From the NCBI RefSeq assembly GCF_900115955.1, contig NZ_FOYL01000003.1, positions 340,377 to 404,376 on the forward strand: DNA of 64,000 bases. The letters are read 5' to 3'. This document shows positions 56,180 through 63,786 of the stretch, piece by piece. The notes below the pieces were generated by a model. That model ran no database searches, was not told the origin of the DNA, and worked only from the letters and a program-made list of their open reading frames with translations. Position 1 is the stretch's first letter, and the number at the start of each line of letters is the position of its first letter. Source of the stretch: Lentzea waywayandensis (GTDB taxonomy: Bacteria; Actinomycetota; Actinomycetes; Mycobacteriales; Pseudonocardiaceae). The translations under genes were made by a program, and so were the position numbers.

Positions 56180-56463
56180 TTTTGCCCCGGCATGTCAATT
56201 ACCGTCACGTGAGGCGCACTGGTGATTGACTCAATTCTCTTAGCTAGGCCGTCTCGCCTGTCAAACACTATTGGTTGCTCAGGAAGGCCGCGACGCTCAG
56301 CGCGGTGAGTCATCATTTCCCCGAGTGTCACGAGGATCTGGCCAAACTCGTGTTCGCGTTCGGGTGTCAGAGTTTCCATGACGATGTCGAATGAGACGCC
56401 CGGCATCAGTTCGCCGATCCTCCGGACGTTCGCGACCAGATCGACATCCTCAGGCGACAACAC
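56176..56463 (-). CDS. Small hypothetical protein upstream of split regulator (95 aa)
   Basis: GTG 56463 with GAGGAGC upstream. MLSPEDVDLVANVRRIGELM, then ETLTPEREHEFGQILVTLGE, a helical protein with Glu/Arg pairs, ending in a strand-like VTVIDMPGQK. Its stop overlaps the regulator's start by 4 bases, so the two form an operon. No family recognised; perhaps a partner of the XRE protein. Confidence 0.65.
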   Translation of the reverse strand: MLSPEDVDLVANVRRIGELMPGVSFDIVMETLTPEREHEFGQILVTLGEMMTHRAERRGLPEQPIVFDRRDGLAKRIESITSAPHVTVIDMPGQK

Positions 56464-56634
56464 GATGCGTGCTCCTCGATCTGGGCAGCTGTGGGTGGCG
56501 CCTGAGACCGGGGGAGCTGGCTCGCATCAGCCAGTGAACCGAGTGGGTTTGTCTCAGGCGCCAGCAGCGACGCTAGATCGACTGTGGGGCAGCAACCCGA
56601 GCTGTCAGCTCTGCCTGACCAGGAGCACTGCTGT

Positions 56635-57843
56635 TCAGAGAGGTGCGCCAACACGAGTGGCCAGGCGTGCGGCTTCCGTCGCGACTGACCGCCGAGCCCG
56701 CTGGACGAGCGTCTCCAGCAACTTGTGCGCGGCCGGCCGATGCTTCAGGTCCTCGGGGGCTTCACGTTCGGTCGCGGACAGCATGACCAGCGCACTGCCA
56801 TAGTCGCGACGCTGCACCTGACCCTTGGCCTGGTCCAGGAGGAACGCCACGCGCCGTTCGATCGAGGGGGAGCGGTCGTGATCGATCCGTTCGGCCAGGC
56901 GCAGTCCGTCAGCAGCCGCGCCGGCTTCTACCTCAACGCTGACCGCGTGCATCGCGACGTTCGTAGGCCCGAATACCGTCCACAACGTGTTGCGTTCGCC
57001 CGTTCGCTTGGCCAACGGCTCGACCGCCTGCACGCGCTCTCTGGCTCGCCACGCATCTCCTTGGCGCGCAGCTGCGATGGAGCCGACGAGCAAGAGCGCA
57101 CCGCGGAGAGCCAAGGCGTCCAGGTCGTCTTCAACCCGCGGACCGAGCGCCTCCGCCCCATGCATCGCGACGTCCTCCGCTCCTTCGGCTTCACCATCGG
57201 CAAGCAGCACCTGAGCCAGGTTCCACTGGGCCATCGCCAACCGCAGCGGGTCGTCAGCGTTCTCGCCAGCGCGGATTGCCCGGTCCGCCGCAAGCATCGA
57301 GACGTCGCCCCTGCCAATCCTCTTGGCGACGCTTCGCAGCAGCGCGTACAGATCAGCAGCGCAGCACTGAGCTTCTCGCCGCTCAGCCGCGGAGAGATCC
57401 CCGCCGCCCCGCAATGCTTGCTCGGTTTCGACAACGAGCGCGGGGAGTTCCGGCGTGAGTTCGCTGTACCGAGTGGCCGACGTCTGCCAGGTCTCCCAGG
57501 CGCTCAACACGTTGCAGCGCAGAGCTTTCAGGTCGACAGCCGCACCGTCACCCGGTGTCAACGGCCGCGTGAACGCTCGGTACAGCGCTTCGCCCGCCGC
57601 ACTTGGCCGAGCCGTGTCATCACGCTTCGGTGTGGAGCTCAACAGTTCGTTAGCTGACACGTTCAGCACCTCAGCCAGCTGCTTCAACACGGTGACAGTG
57701 GGGAGCTTGAGCCCGCGTTCGATCTGATACAGGTAGTCGGGCGTGATGCCTGCTAGACCAGCAATCACGGTCTTCGGCTTGCGCGAGGCGAGGCAATGCA
57801 GGCGCACCCGTTCGCCGATGGTGACTGCCAGCTGTTCGTCCAT
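56635..57843 (-). CDS. XRE regulator with TPR-like helical domain
   Basis: 402 residues from ATG 57843 (MDEQLAVTIGERVRLHCLAS). HTH about 8-65 (SRKPKTVIAGLAGITPDYLY, QIERGLKLPTVTVLKQLAEV), then ~330 residues of helical repeats (ALRGALLLVGSIAAARQGDA, GERNTLWTVFGPTNVAMHAV) as in the Rgg/PlcR-like quorum-sensor group, where the repeats bind small peptides. Divergent from the HAD gene, a pairing seen often in actinomycetes. Confidence 0.9.
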   Translation of the reverse strand: MDEQLAVTIGERVRLHCLASRKPKTVIAGLAGITPDYLYQIERGLKLPTVTVLKQLAEVLNVSANELLSSTPKRDDTARPSAAGEALYRAFTRPLTPGDGAAVDLKALRCNVLSAWETWQTSATRYSELTPELPALVVETEQALRGGGDLSAAERREAQCCAADLYALLRSVAKRIGRGDVSMLAADRAIRAGENADDPLRLAMAQWNLAQVLLADGEAEGAEDVAMHGAEALGPRVEDDLDALALRGALLLVGSIAAARQGDAWRARERVQAVEPLAKRTGERNTLWTVFGPTNVAMHAVSVEVEAGAAADGLRLAERIDHDRSPSIERRVAFLLDQAKGQVQRRDYGSALVMLSATEREAPEDLKHRPAAHKLLETLVQRARRSVATEAARLATRVGAPL

Positions 57844-57921
57844 CCCCACCCCTGGGAAGCGTTGACCTGCACTGATGCTACGCCCCAGCACGAGACCCCA
57901 AGCGAGTGACAGACTCGGAAC

Positions 57922-58632
57922 ATGATCTCGCCGAACGGACCGCGGGTGCTCGTGCTCTGGGACATCGACCACACGCTCCTTCAGTCGCGCGGCATGGGGC
58001 GCGAGATGTACGAGCGAGCGTTCCCAGCAGCATTCGGCCGGCCTTTCCAGCAACTCGCCGACGTGAGCGGCCGAACCGAGCTGGACATCATCGCTGACAC
58101 CCTCAAGCTGCACGGCATCGAGCCGACCGAGGCGTCAACGGGCAAGCTCGTGGACGCATTGGTCGACAGCTACGAAGCCGGCCGGGATGAGTTTGCGTCG
58201 CGAGCCCGAGTACTGCCAGGAGCCCGGGAAGCCTTGGCGGCTTTGGCGACCGAACCGAGCGTCCACCAAGGAGTGCTGACCGGAAACCTTCGAGCTGTCG
58301 CGCGTATCAAGCTGGTCGCGCTCGGGCTGGAACAATCTCTCGACCTGGAGACGAGTTCGTACGGCGATGACCACGTCGACCGGGCAGAGCTGGTAGAGAT
58401 CGCCAGGGAGCGCGCGGGCCAGCAACTCGACGCGCAGTTCGATCCGGAGGACACGGTGCTCATCGGTGACACACCGCGGGACGTGACTGCGGCGCTGACC
58501 GCAGGCGTGAAGGTCATTGCCGTGGCGAGCGGGCGAAGCAGTATTGGAGACCTTCGCGAGGCTGGCGCCCATAGCGTGATGCGAGATCTAACGAATACAG
58601 CGCTCCTGCGGCACCTAATAGTTGGAGAGTAG
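57922..58632 (+). CDS. HAD-superfamily phosphatase with cap domain
   Basis: 236 residues. Motif I LWDIDHTLL (D14, D16), helical cap (REMYERAFPAAFGRPFQQLA), motif II GVLTGNLRAVARIK, Lys in the KLVAL/..., and motif IV TVLIGDTPRDVTAAL. Phosphoglycolate-phosphatase-like. Divergent from the XRE-TPR regulator with 78 bp between starts, so probably regulated by it. Confidence 0.92.
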   Translation: MISPNGPRVLVLWDIDHTLLQSRGMGREMYERAFPAAFGRPFQQLADVSGRTELDIIADTLKLHGIEPTEASTGKLVDALVDSYEAGRDEFASRARVLPGAREALAALATEPSVHQGVLTGNLRAVARIKLVALGLEQSLDLETSSYGDDHVDRAELVEIARERAGQQLDAQFDPEDTVLIGDTPRDVTAALTAGVKVIAVASGRSSIGDLREAGAHSVMRDLTNTALLRHLIVGE

Positions 58633-58643
58633 AGAGGGCTGCT

Positions 58644-59573
58644 ATGGAAGTTGCTATGAGCGGTTACATGGCCGACAAGCCGGATGACCCGCTTTTGATT
58701 GTGCCTGGCGGTCAGATTGATCGAAAAATGATCAGTGGAACGATCACCAGGGCTCAGCGTGAGGATCTCCAGCAATGGAGCTGTCTTTGTCAGCTTGCAT
58801 CTATCGGAGCTCTTGAGCATCCAATATCCAGTGCTCCTGGTGGTGATCCACCCGACCGGGTATGGACGATTGGTGACCGGAGCTGGGGAGTTGAGCTGAC
58901 GGAGCTAACGATTCAGGAATTTCGTTCCGGGCTTGCAAGAGTACGTAGTGTGAGCAGAGTCGTGCAGCGGCTCATAGATGAGGAACCGGATCGGTTTGTT
59001 CACTTGCAAGAACGGGTTGTAAGTGTCGGCGATTCGAACGCTTCTGCGTCGCATTTCACGACTAGGAACTTCAGTCTGGTGGCCGAACAGATACGTGATG
59101 CCGTTGCGGAGGATCGCGGCTGTTTGCAGGACAATTTTGACGGTATTCCGCCTGGAGATGACGGCCTTCCAAGAGAAATTCCGTACACGCACGGGCGCTA
59201 TGGTGATATTGGTGGATTGGTTGTTGCAGTCGACAGAGGTGCTCTGGGTAGTTCGCCTACCGTTGTTGCGGGGGCGAGCTTCCAGCTCCTTGCTAGTGAG
59301 GTGCGGGATAGGCTAGTCGAGCGGCTGAAGGACAAAGACCGCCCTGGTAACGATATTGTCATCCTGACCACTGGGCTCCCGGACTCCAATGGTTACACTT
59401 GCCCGCTCGATAAGTGGCTGTTTGATATGGTCTTCCAGCACAATCTAGGTTCTTCATTGAAGTTGGATCATATATCAGGTGTGTTGATGCACAACTGGGG
59501 AACCCCGTTTATAGGGCAGATATATCGTCGGCCTGATGCGGACCTTCCGTGGAGCCCGCCGCCTGGACCCTAA
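58644..59573 (+). CDS. Unknown protein of low-GC island centre (309 aa)
   Basis: ATG 58644 with GAGAGGG upstream, 11 bp after the HAD gene. MEVAMSGYMADKPDDPLLIV start; a notable segment is DRVWTIGDRSWGVELTELTI, in which D...VELTEL recalls PD-(D/E)XK nucleases, but no clear Lys follows and I do not claim it. Later TTRNFSLVAEQIRDAVAEDR and DIVILTTGLPDSNGYTCPLD. Codon use is less GC-biased at third positions than in flanking genes, a sign of transfer. Convergent with the Ntn-hydrolase-like gene. Confidence 0.75.
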   Translation: MEVAMSGYMADKPDDPLLIVPGGQIDRKMISGTITRAQREDLQQWSCLCQLASIGALEHPISSAPGGDPPDRVWTIGDRSWGVELTELTIQEFRSGLARVRSVSRVVQRLIDEEPDRFVHLQERVVSVGDSNASASHFTTRNFSLVAEQIRDAVAEDRGCLQDNFDGIPPGDDGLPREIPYTHGRYGDIGGLVVAVDRGALGSSPTVVAGASFQLLASEVRDRLVERLKDKDRPGNDIVILTTGLPDSNGYTCPLDKWLFDMVFQHNLGSSLKLDHISGVLMHNWGTPFIGQIYRRPDADLPWSPPPGP

Positions 59574-59601
59574 TTTTTACGAGCGGCCGGAAATGGGTGC
59601 T

Positions 59602-60417
59602 TCAAGTGGGCTTTCTTGCATGCCGCTGTGCGCCAGTAATGAGCAGTCCACTTCTGTTGGTTCGTTCGAACCGGGAGTTCCTGTACTCAAGATCTGCATA
59701 GGCGAAGTCCGCGACGTGGGTTCCGTGTACGAATGGCTCTCCCTTCCAGTGGACTCCGAATGAGCGGCCAAATCCTATTCTGTAGAGGCCCACAAGCTGT
59801 GGAGCCCCTCCGGTTGGAGGGTCGTATTCAGAGTCTAAGGCGTCGCAGAATGCGCTGAATACGGCGCGACTGGTGCGATCCCGACTGTCTTCGTCCCGGG
59901 ATCGAACCCAGTTCCTGTAGTCCTTCTCAAGTTGCCCTCGCCCGCTGCCGAGAAACTCGATCTTTGAGCTGAAGTTTGGAACTTCAAGGGGCGTAGAAGT
60001 CCACTTTGTGGCGCCGGGGGGCAGGTGCAGTATCTGTGCTCCAAATTTACATCCGGTCCCGTCTCCAATTCTTACACCGTGCACGAGCCAACTTCCCAGA
60101 CGAGCTTCTGCTGGTACGTCGCGCCAAGCTAGATCGACAAGGTCAAGGACCTGTTTCTGGGCAGATTCGACCGAGTGAGCCTGAGGCGACTCGTCCAGCT
60201 GGGCAACGACAGTAGGTAGCGCTAACGCTGGAAAAATCACGTCGCCCACGTACCCGAGAACATGGGGAGTCTTCGTTGCAGAGTAGGTCTTGCGCGCTCC
60301 GTCCCAGTGGGTACTGCCGCGTGGCCCTGCTGGCCAGCTGATGCGACTGTCGGTTGCAATGTAGATAGAAGCCGGGCCGCGGTGGTCTGCCGAGACCCAT
60401 ACAACGAGGCTGGTCAA
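59602..60417 (-). CDS. Proteasome-like Ntn-hydrolase candidate (271 aa)
   Basis: TTG 60417 has a perfect AAGGAGATAGC upstream, so the product starts M-TSLVVWVSADHRG. After Met removal Thr would be N-terminal, as in proteasome beta and HslV. Further features match that fold: strands TSLVVWVSA and SIYIATDSRISW (D23 at the proteasome D17 site), DGARKTYSATK (K43 at the K33 site), then VLGYVGDVIFPALALPTVVA, parallel to HslV 'KVIAGFAGGTADAFTLFE'. The last ~130 residues are a distinct domain (FGRSFGVHWKGEPFVHG). Assignment is by pattern only. Low GC codon use, island centre, convergent with an unknown gene. Confidence 0.6.
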   Translation of the reverse strand: MTSLVVWVSADHRGPASIYIATDSRISWPAGPRGSTHWDGARKTYSATKTPHVLGYVGDVIFPALALPTVVAQLDESPQAHSVESAQKQVLDLVDLAWRDVPAEARLGSWLVHGVRIGDGTGCKFGAQILHLPPGATKWTSTPLEVPNFSSKIEFLGSGRGQLEKDYRNWVRSRDEDSRDRTSRAVFSAFCDALDSEYDPPTGGAPQLVGLYRIGFGRSFGVHWKGEPFVHGTHVADFAYADLEYRNSRFERTNRSGLLITGAQRHARKPT

Positions 60418-60931
60418 GCTATCTCCTTGACAAGGGGACCGATTGCTGATGTTCTCGCACAGCAACTCCGGGGGCCTCCACTACATGGGGGCGGCGAGGT
60501 GCCCACGGTGGCTTCTGAACTAGCGGCCTGCTTTCCGTGCCTCCGGTCTTCGAAGGGCTCGATCCAGGATCGTCTGGATCGAGCCCTTCTTTGTCAAGCG
60601 GTGGACGGTGTCAGCAGGAGCTGTGAGCAGCGGCCTGATTACGCTCAATCGGACAGCCGGGCGGTGCCGAGATCTCTGATGCACGGCTGTATGTGCCCAT
60701 CTGGACCTTGTCGGGCTTCAGTTGTTGGTTGACGGTTCGGCTTCACCTGATTGCTGACAGCGGACCTGGACGACCTAGCGGAGTTACAGCAGATCCTCTG
60801 AATCCGATCATTGGAACTGTGAAGAGCGCGAGCTCGCCGCGATGTCAGCCGCCTGGCTTGGCTCGTGCCTCTGCCGCCTCACGAAGGAAACGCAGTGGGC
60901 AAGGACGCGCAGACAAGGGCACCATCCAGCC
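60418..60931. other. Gene-free spacer with an orphan terminator
   Basis: 514 bp between the Ntn-hydrolase-like gene and the helical-repeat gene. No supported ORF. It holds a strong plus-strand terminator at 60552-60594 without any gene in front of it, and a 15-bp word at 60694-60708 that recurs at 61542-61556 beside the right direct repeat. A small RNA between about 60430 and 60590 is possible. Confidence 0.5.
60552..60594 (+). terminator. Strong orphan terminator
   Basis: A 16-bp perfect stem (60552-60567 with 60574-60589), loop GATCGT, followed by TTTGTC. No plus-strand gene lies within 970 bp upstream; the reverse direction lacks a T-run. Confidence 0.8.
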
Positions 60932-61387
60932 ATGGACGATGACGCACGGCAGGCAGCTGTGACCGCGTTGGTCAGGCTGGCGGGCAGCCCTCACTATCAG
61001 GACAGGGCAGACGCCGGCCGCAGTCTGGCGAGCTTCGCCGATGTCCCGTTAGCCCGCCAAACGCTGCTGGAGCTGGTGCTGGATACCGCGGATACCTTCG
61101 TCATCCAGGAGACGACCGAGGCGTTGCTCCGTCGAGGCAGCGCTGAGGGATTAGCCATCGTCTGCGTCGGCGCTGCGACCGCCGAAGGCGAAGACGCTGA
61201 CCACCTCTATGGCGCGCTCTACTCAACGCTCGGTGTGTTCGAGCGTGATCGTGACGCGGCTGTAGCGACATGTCATGACCTCATGAACGACCCTGCCCAG
61301 GACCACCAAACGCGCGATGGTGCCGCAGCACTCATTGCGAAGCTGTCCGGATTCCGCCCGGCGCTCCTCGCCTCGGAGACAGCCTGA
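60932..61387 (+). CDS. Small HEAT-like helical-repeat protein
   Basis: 151 residues from ATG 60932; the frame is open to 60842 without a better start. MDDDARQAAVTALVRLAGSP, QDRADAGRSLASFADVPLAR, IQETTEALLRRGSAEGLAIV and QTRDGAAALIAKLSGFRPAL give four or five helical pairs with the A..AL..L pattern of HEAT repeats, found in scaffold proteins. Function unknown. Last gene before the right direct repeat. Confidence 0.75.
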   Translation: MDDDARQAAVTALVRLAGSPHYQDRADAGRSLASFADVPLARQTLLELVLDTADTFVIQETTEALLRRGSAEGLAIVCVGAATAEGEDADHLYGALYSTLGVFERDRDAAVATCHDLMNDPAQDHQTRDGAAALIAKLSGFRPALLASETA

Positions 61388-61558
61388 CAGACGCATCCGA
61401 CAGTGGTGGTGAGCTATCTCGTCAGCATCACGTCCAGGCACTCCACTCGCGTACGGCGATGTTCAGGTGATCGAAACCTGCGACCAGCGGTGTCAAGCAT
61501 CAGGTGAAGCCAACGTGTCAAGCATCATCCGAAACACGACATGCCCATCTGGACCTGC

Positions 61559-61602
61559 GGTGTTCAGAGTTTCTTTTCTTCATCAAGGCGGCCCCCTGCG
61601 GG
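61559..61602. repeat. Right copy of 44-bp direct repeat with intact hairpin
   Basis: 42 of 44 bases equal 53366-53409. Here the sequence continues so that GCGGCCCCC (61588-61596) and GGGGGCCGC (61600-61608) form a perfect 9-bp stem with loop TGC, a terminator-like structure. The left copy keeps only the first arm plus GCGGG. Confidence 0.75.
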
Positions 61603-61837
61603 GGCCGCTGGTCATTCGTGCCTGCATCCGTCGCGGAGTTCAGCCCCGGAAGGTGTTGTTCGGCGCCTCCAAGCGGGCCTGGCGGCCCGCGTCGGCGCCG
61701 ACGAGGCAACCGGGGCCGTCCGCGACGGACGAGGCCACGACCAGCGGCCCCCACAGGAAGCCGCAGACGCTGAAGACGATGTGCATCGCCGCACAAAGTT
61801 CTGCGAGTCAACTAAGGCTGCACTACCCTCAACAAAA

Positions 61838-61886
61838 GAGCCCCCACAGTCCGAGGTGCTGTCATCACTTCGGAATGCGGGGGCTC
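61838..61886 (-). terminator. Terminator of the YegP-like gene
   Basis: GAGCCCCC (61838-61845) pairs with GGGGGCTC (61879-61886), with inner TCCGA/TCGGA and GTG/CAC pairs. In the minus direction it is followed by TTTTGTT, 17 bp after the stop of the small gene. Confidence 0.8.
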
Positions 61887-61902
61887 CTTCTATGCCGGGG
61901 CA

Positions 61903-62073
61903 TCAGCCCTCGACGATCGTGCCGCCACCGGCTTCACGCCGGATGACATCAGCTGCGTTCACAGCAGACTGCTTGCTCGTGTAGCCCTCGCTGTGCGCCA
62001 GCGTCTGGTAGTTGCTCGCTACGACGGTGAAGTACCACTGCCCGTCTGTACGCTTCTTGACGCTGAAAGTCAT
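61903..62073 (-). CDS. YegP/DUF1508-like small protein (56 aa)
   Basis: ATG 62073 with a perfect GAGGAGGTGATCTC before it. MTFSVKKRTDGQWYFTVVAS, then SEGYTSKQSAVNAADVIRRE and GGGTIVEG: the beta-beta-beta-alpha DUF1508 unit ('..F.I...DG.WYF...A.N...LA.SE.YTSK..A..AI..V'). Usually two repeats; here one. Role unknown. Confidence 0.88.
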   Translation of the reverse strand: MTFSVKKRTDGQWYFTVVASNYQTLAHSEGYTSKQSAVNAADVIRREAGGGTIVEG

Positions 62074-62644
62074 GAGATCACCTCCTCGGAGCCCTCCGGC
62101 TCGTGCGCGACCCCGTCGACCGCTGTTTGGTCGAACTGGTGATCGACCCTCTGTGGTGCGTGAGAGTGAAGCAAGTTTCCCCCGGGTGCAGACGGTACGC
62201 AAGTCGACACGACACGGTTCAACCCCAAGATGTACGACACAATAGTGTCGTGACACCCCAGATGTGGCACATTCAGCACCCCGGCGACAAGTTGTACACA
62301 GGTTATCCACAGAACTACACCCTTGAGGTTTAGTTAGTCCCAGGCTGTCCACAGGCTGGCGTGCGCGTCATGTGACGCAAAACACATGTGTGTCGGGATT
62401 GGGGCTTGTTGTGCCGATCTTGTCGCTCCTCAGATTGCCGGATCGGTAGACCACTAACTGTCTTGATACGGGACATGGAAGTGGACATCGAGCGGTCTGA
62501 CTCGGCCGGCGGTCCATCGCGGCCGCCCGGCGCAGCCACACCGCGGGACCTTCGCACGGGCAGCCTCCTAGCGGATCGATCGGTGAGGCATGGTGTCCAA
62601 GAACAACATGCGTGGCCAACGCGGAGAGGTGCGTGGGTGTCCCG
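62074..62644. other. Intergenic region with DnaA-box-like cluster
   Basis: 571 bp without a supported gene, upstream of the YegP-like gene on one side and of the permease pseudogene on the other. Contains an inverted repeat and three DnaA-box-like 9-mers (see next entry); the remainder shows nothing recognisable. Confidence 0.5.
62234..62353. promoter_or_regulatory. DnaA-box-like cluster and inverted repeat
   Basis: ACGACAC-AATA... forms a perfect 7-bp inverted repeat (62234-62240 with 62245-62251). Downstream come TTGTACACA (62292-62300), TTATCCACA (62303-62311, the exact E. coli-type box) and CTGTCCACA (62345-62353, one base from the actinobacterial TTGTCCACA). Three boxes in 62 bp suggest a DnaA-titrating or plasmid-like origin remnant; no replication gene is close by. 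Confidence 0.45.
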
Positions 62645-63424
62645 GTGACCGGCGAAAAGCTCTTGTCCAAGCAGTCCTGGCCGATGGCGTTCGCAGCCGG
62701 GGCAGCGGTTGTGCGCTCGGAGGTCTGATCGGGCTTGGAGGAGCCGAGTTCCGGCTTCCGCTGTTGATCAGCCTGTTCGGGTTCGCCGCCTTGTCCGCCG
62801 TGATCCTGAACAAAGCCATGAGCCTGGTCGTGGTGCTCACTGCGTTGCCCGCACGACTCGCAGCTGTGTCCGTGGCCGAGCTGTCCGCGCACTGGTTGGT
62901 TGCGGCCAACCTCTTGGCAGGCAGCCTGATCGGAGCTTGGGTAGGCGCGGTGTAGGCGGTCCGAGCCCGGACTGTCACGCTCTACAGGGTCTTGGCGGGC
63001 CTCATGGTGCTCATGGCAGCCGTACTCGTCCTCACCCACGTCACCACACTCGGAACGCTCCACCTGCCCGGTGTGGCCCAGGTCATCGCCGGGGTGGTCG
63101 CGGGGTTCGGCATCGGAGTGGTGGCGGCGAGCTGCTGATTCCGATGATCGTCTTGCTCTGCTCGATCGACATCAAGACGGCGGGGAGCCTGTCGCTGCTG
63201 GTGTCGTTGCCGACCATGCTCGTGGCGTTCGCGCGGTACAGCCGAGACAGCAGCTTCGTCGTCATCCGGGAGAACATCCGGTTCGCGGGCGTCATGTTCG
63301 CCGGGTCGATCATCGGTGCGATCCTCAGAGGACTGCTGGTCGGTGTCATCCCCGAGTTGGTTCTGATTCCGTCCTGGCCGTGGTGTTGCTGGTGTCGGCT
63401 GTGAAGTTGTCGCGGCACAACTGA
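62645..63424 (+). pseudogene. TauE/SafE-family permease, multiply disrupted
   Basis: From GTG 62645 (VTGEKLLSKQSWPMAFAAGA) across frames to TGA 63424 the family sequence can be followed: GGLIGLGGAEFRLPLLISLF, LNKAMSLVVVLTALPARLAA, TLYRVLAGLMVLMAAVLV, GELLIPMIVLLCSIDIKTAG, SLSLLVSLPTMLVAFARYSR, VLAVVLLVSAVKLSRHN. Four lesions: one base lost near 62710, TAG at 62953-62955 (probably from TGG), a small deletion near 63125 removing the AALLGVA segment out of frame, and one base lost near 63370. TauE/SafE proteins export sulfur compounds; this copy cannot. Confidence 0.88.
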
Positions 63425-63570
63425 ACGGGCTTCCGGCGAGCGGCGTTGGGACGAGCGCCAGGGGAGCAGCTTGGGTGGGCTGGTCTTGGCGCTCGGCTGC
63501 CGCGCCCATGGACAGTTCAACGCCTTGACGGCGTCGACCAGCCCACAGGCTTGCCCTCGAACACGGAGGG

Positions 63571-63786
63571 TCAGTCACTCGGAGGCAGCTGCAACGGGTC
63601 TTGGTCGAGTTTCAGGCGCTTGAGGAGTTCGACCGCGTTCGATTCGGCTTTGGTTCCGCGGGCTGCTTCGAGAAGGCCGACCAGGGACAGAAGCGCGTAG
63701 TGGTTGAGGTGGAACAGATGCCGCATCAGGTAAACCATGTGACAGTTCATGCTCGAAACGCCGCACGATGGAGGTTCGGGTATCAC
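63571..63786 (-). CDS. Small hypothetical protein (71 aa)
   Basis: GTG 63786 overlaps the upstream stop (GTGA), suggesting coupling; ATG 63750 (MNCHMVYLMRHLFHLNHYAL) is an alternative. Helical with a short hydrophobic stretch (YALLSLVGLLEAARG) and a Leu-rich end. No family recognised. Confidence 0.5.
   Translation of the reverse strand: MIPEPPSCGVSSMNCHMVYLMRHLFHLNHYALLSLVGLLEAARGTKAESNAVELLKRLKLDQDPLQLPPSD

Larger units (their letters stand above)
61388..61902. other. Gene-free region with right island boundary
   Basis: 515 bp without a supported gene. It contains the 15-bp word at 61542-61556, the right direct repeat (61559-61602) running into a perfect hairpin (61588-61608), and the terminator of the YegP-like gene (61838-61886). 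Confidence 0.55.

Noticed and set aside
56406..56654. 82-codon minus-strand frame between the XRE-TPR gene and the 95-aa gene
   Set aside because: Overlaps the 95-aa gene by 58 bp, lacks a ribosome site, and its composition is Ser/Pro/Cys-rich without pattern.
60262..60732. 156-codon plus-strand frame over the Ntn-hydrolase gene start and the orphan terminator
   Set aside because: Runs through the strong terminator hairpin and the antisense of a better-supported gene; Cys/Pro-rich nonsense composition.
53366..61602. Classical prophage or ICE
   Set aside because: No integrase, structural, conjugation or replication genes and no tRNA at either repeat.
61467..61946. 159-codon plus-strand frame across the right direct repeat
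   Set aside because: Passes through the repeat, hairpin and YegP terminator; no motif; the similar short peptide at the left repeat is only due to the repeat itself.
62292..62353. Functional chromosomal origin (oriC)
   Set aside because: Only three boxes and no dnaA/dnaN genes nearby; kept only as a possible relic or DnaA-binding cluster.
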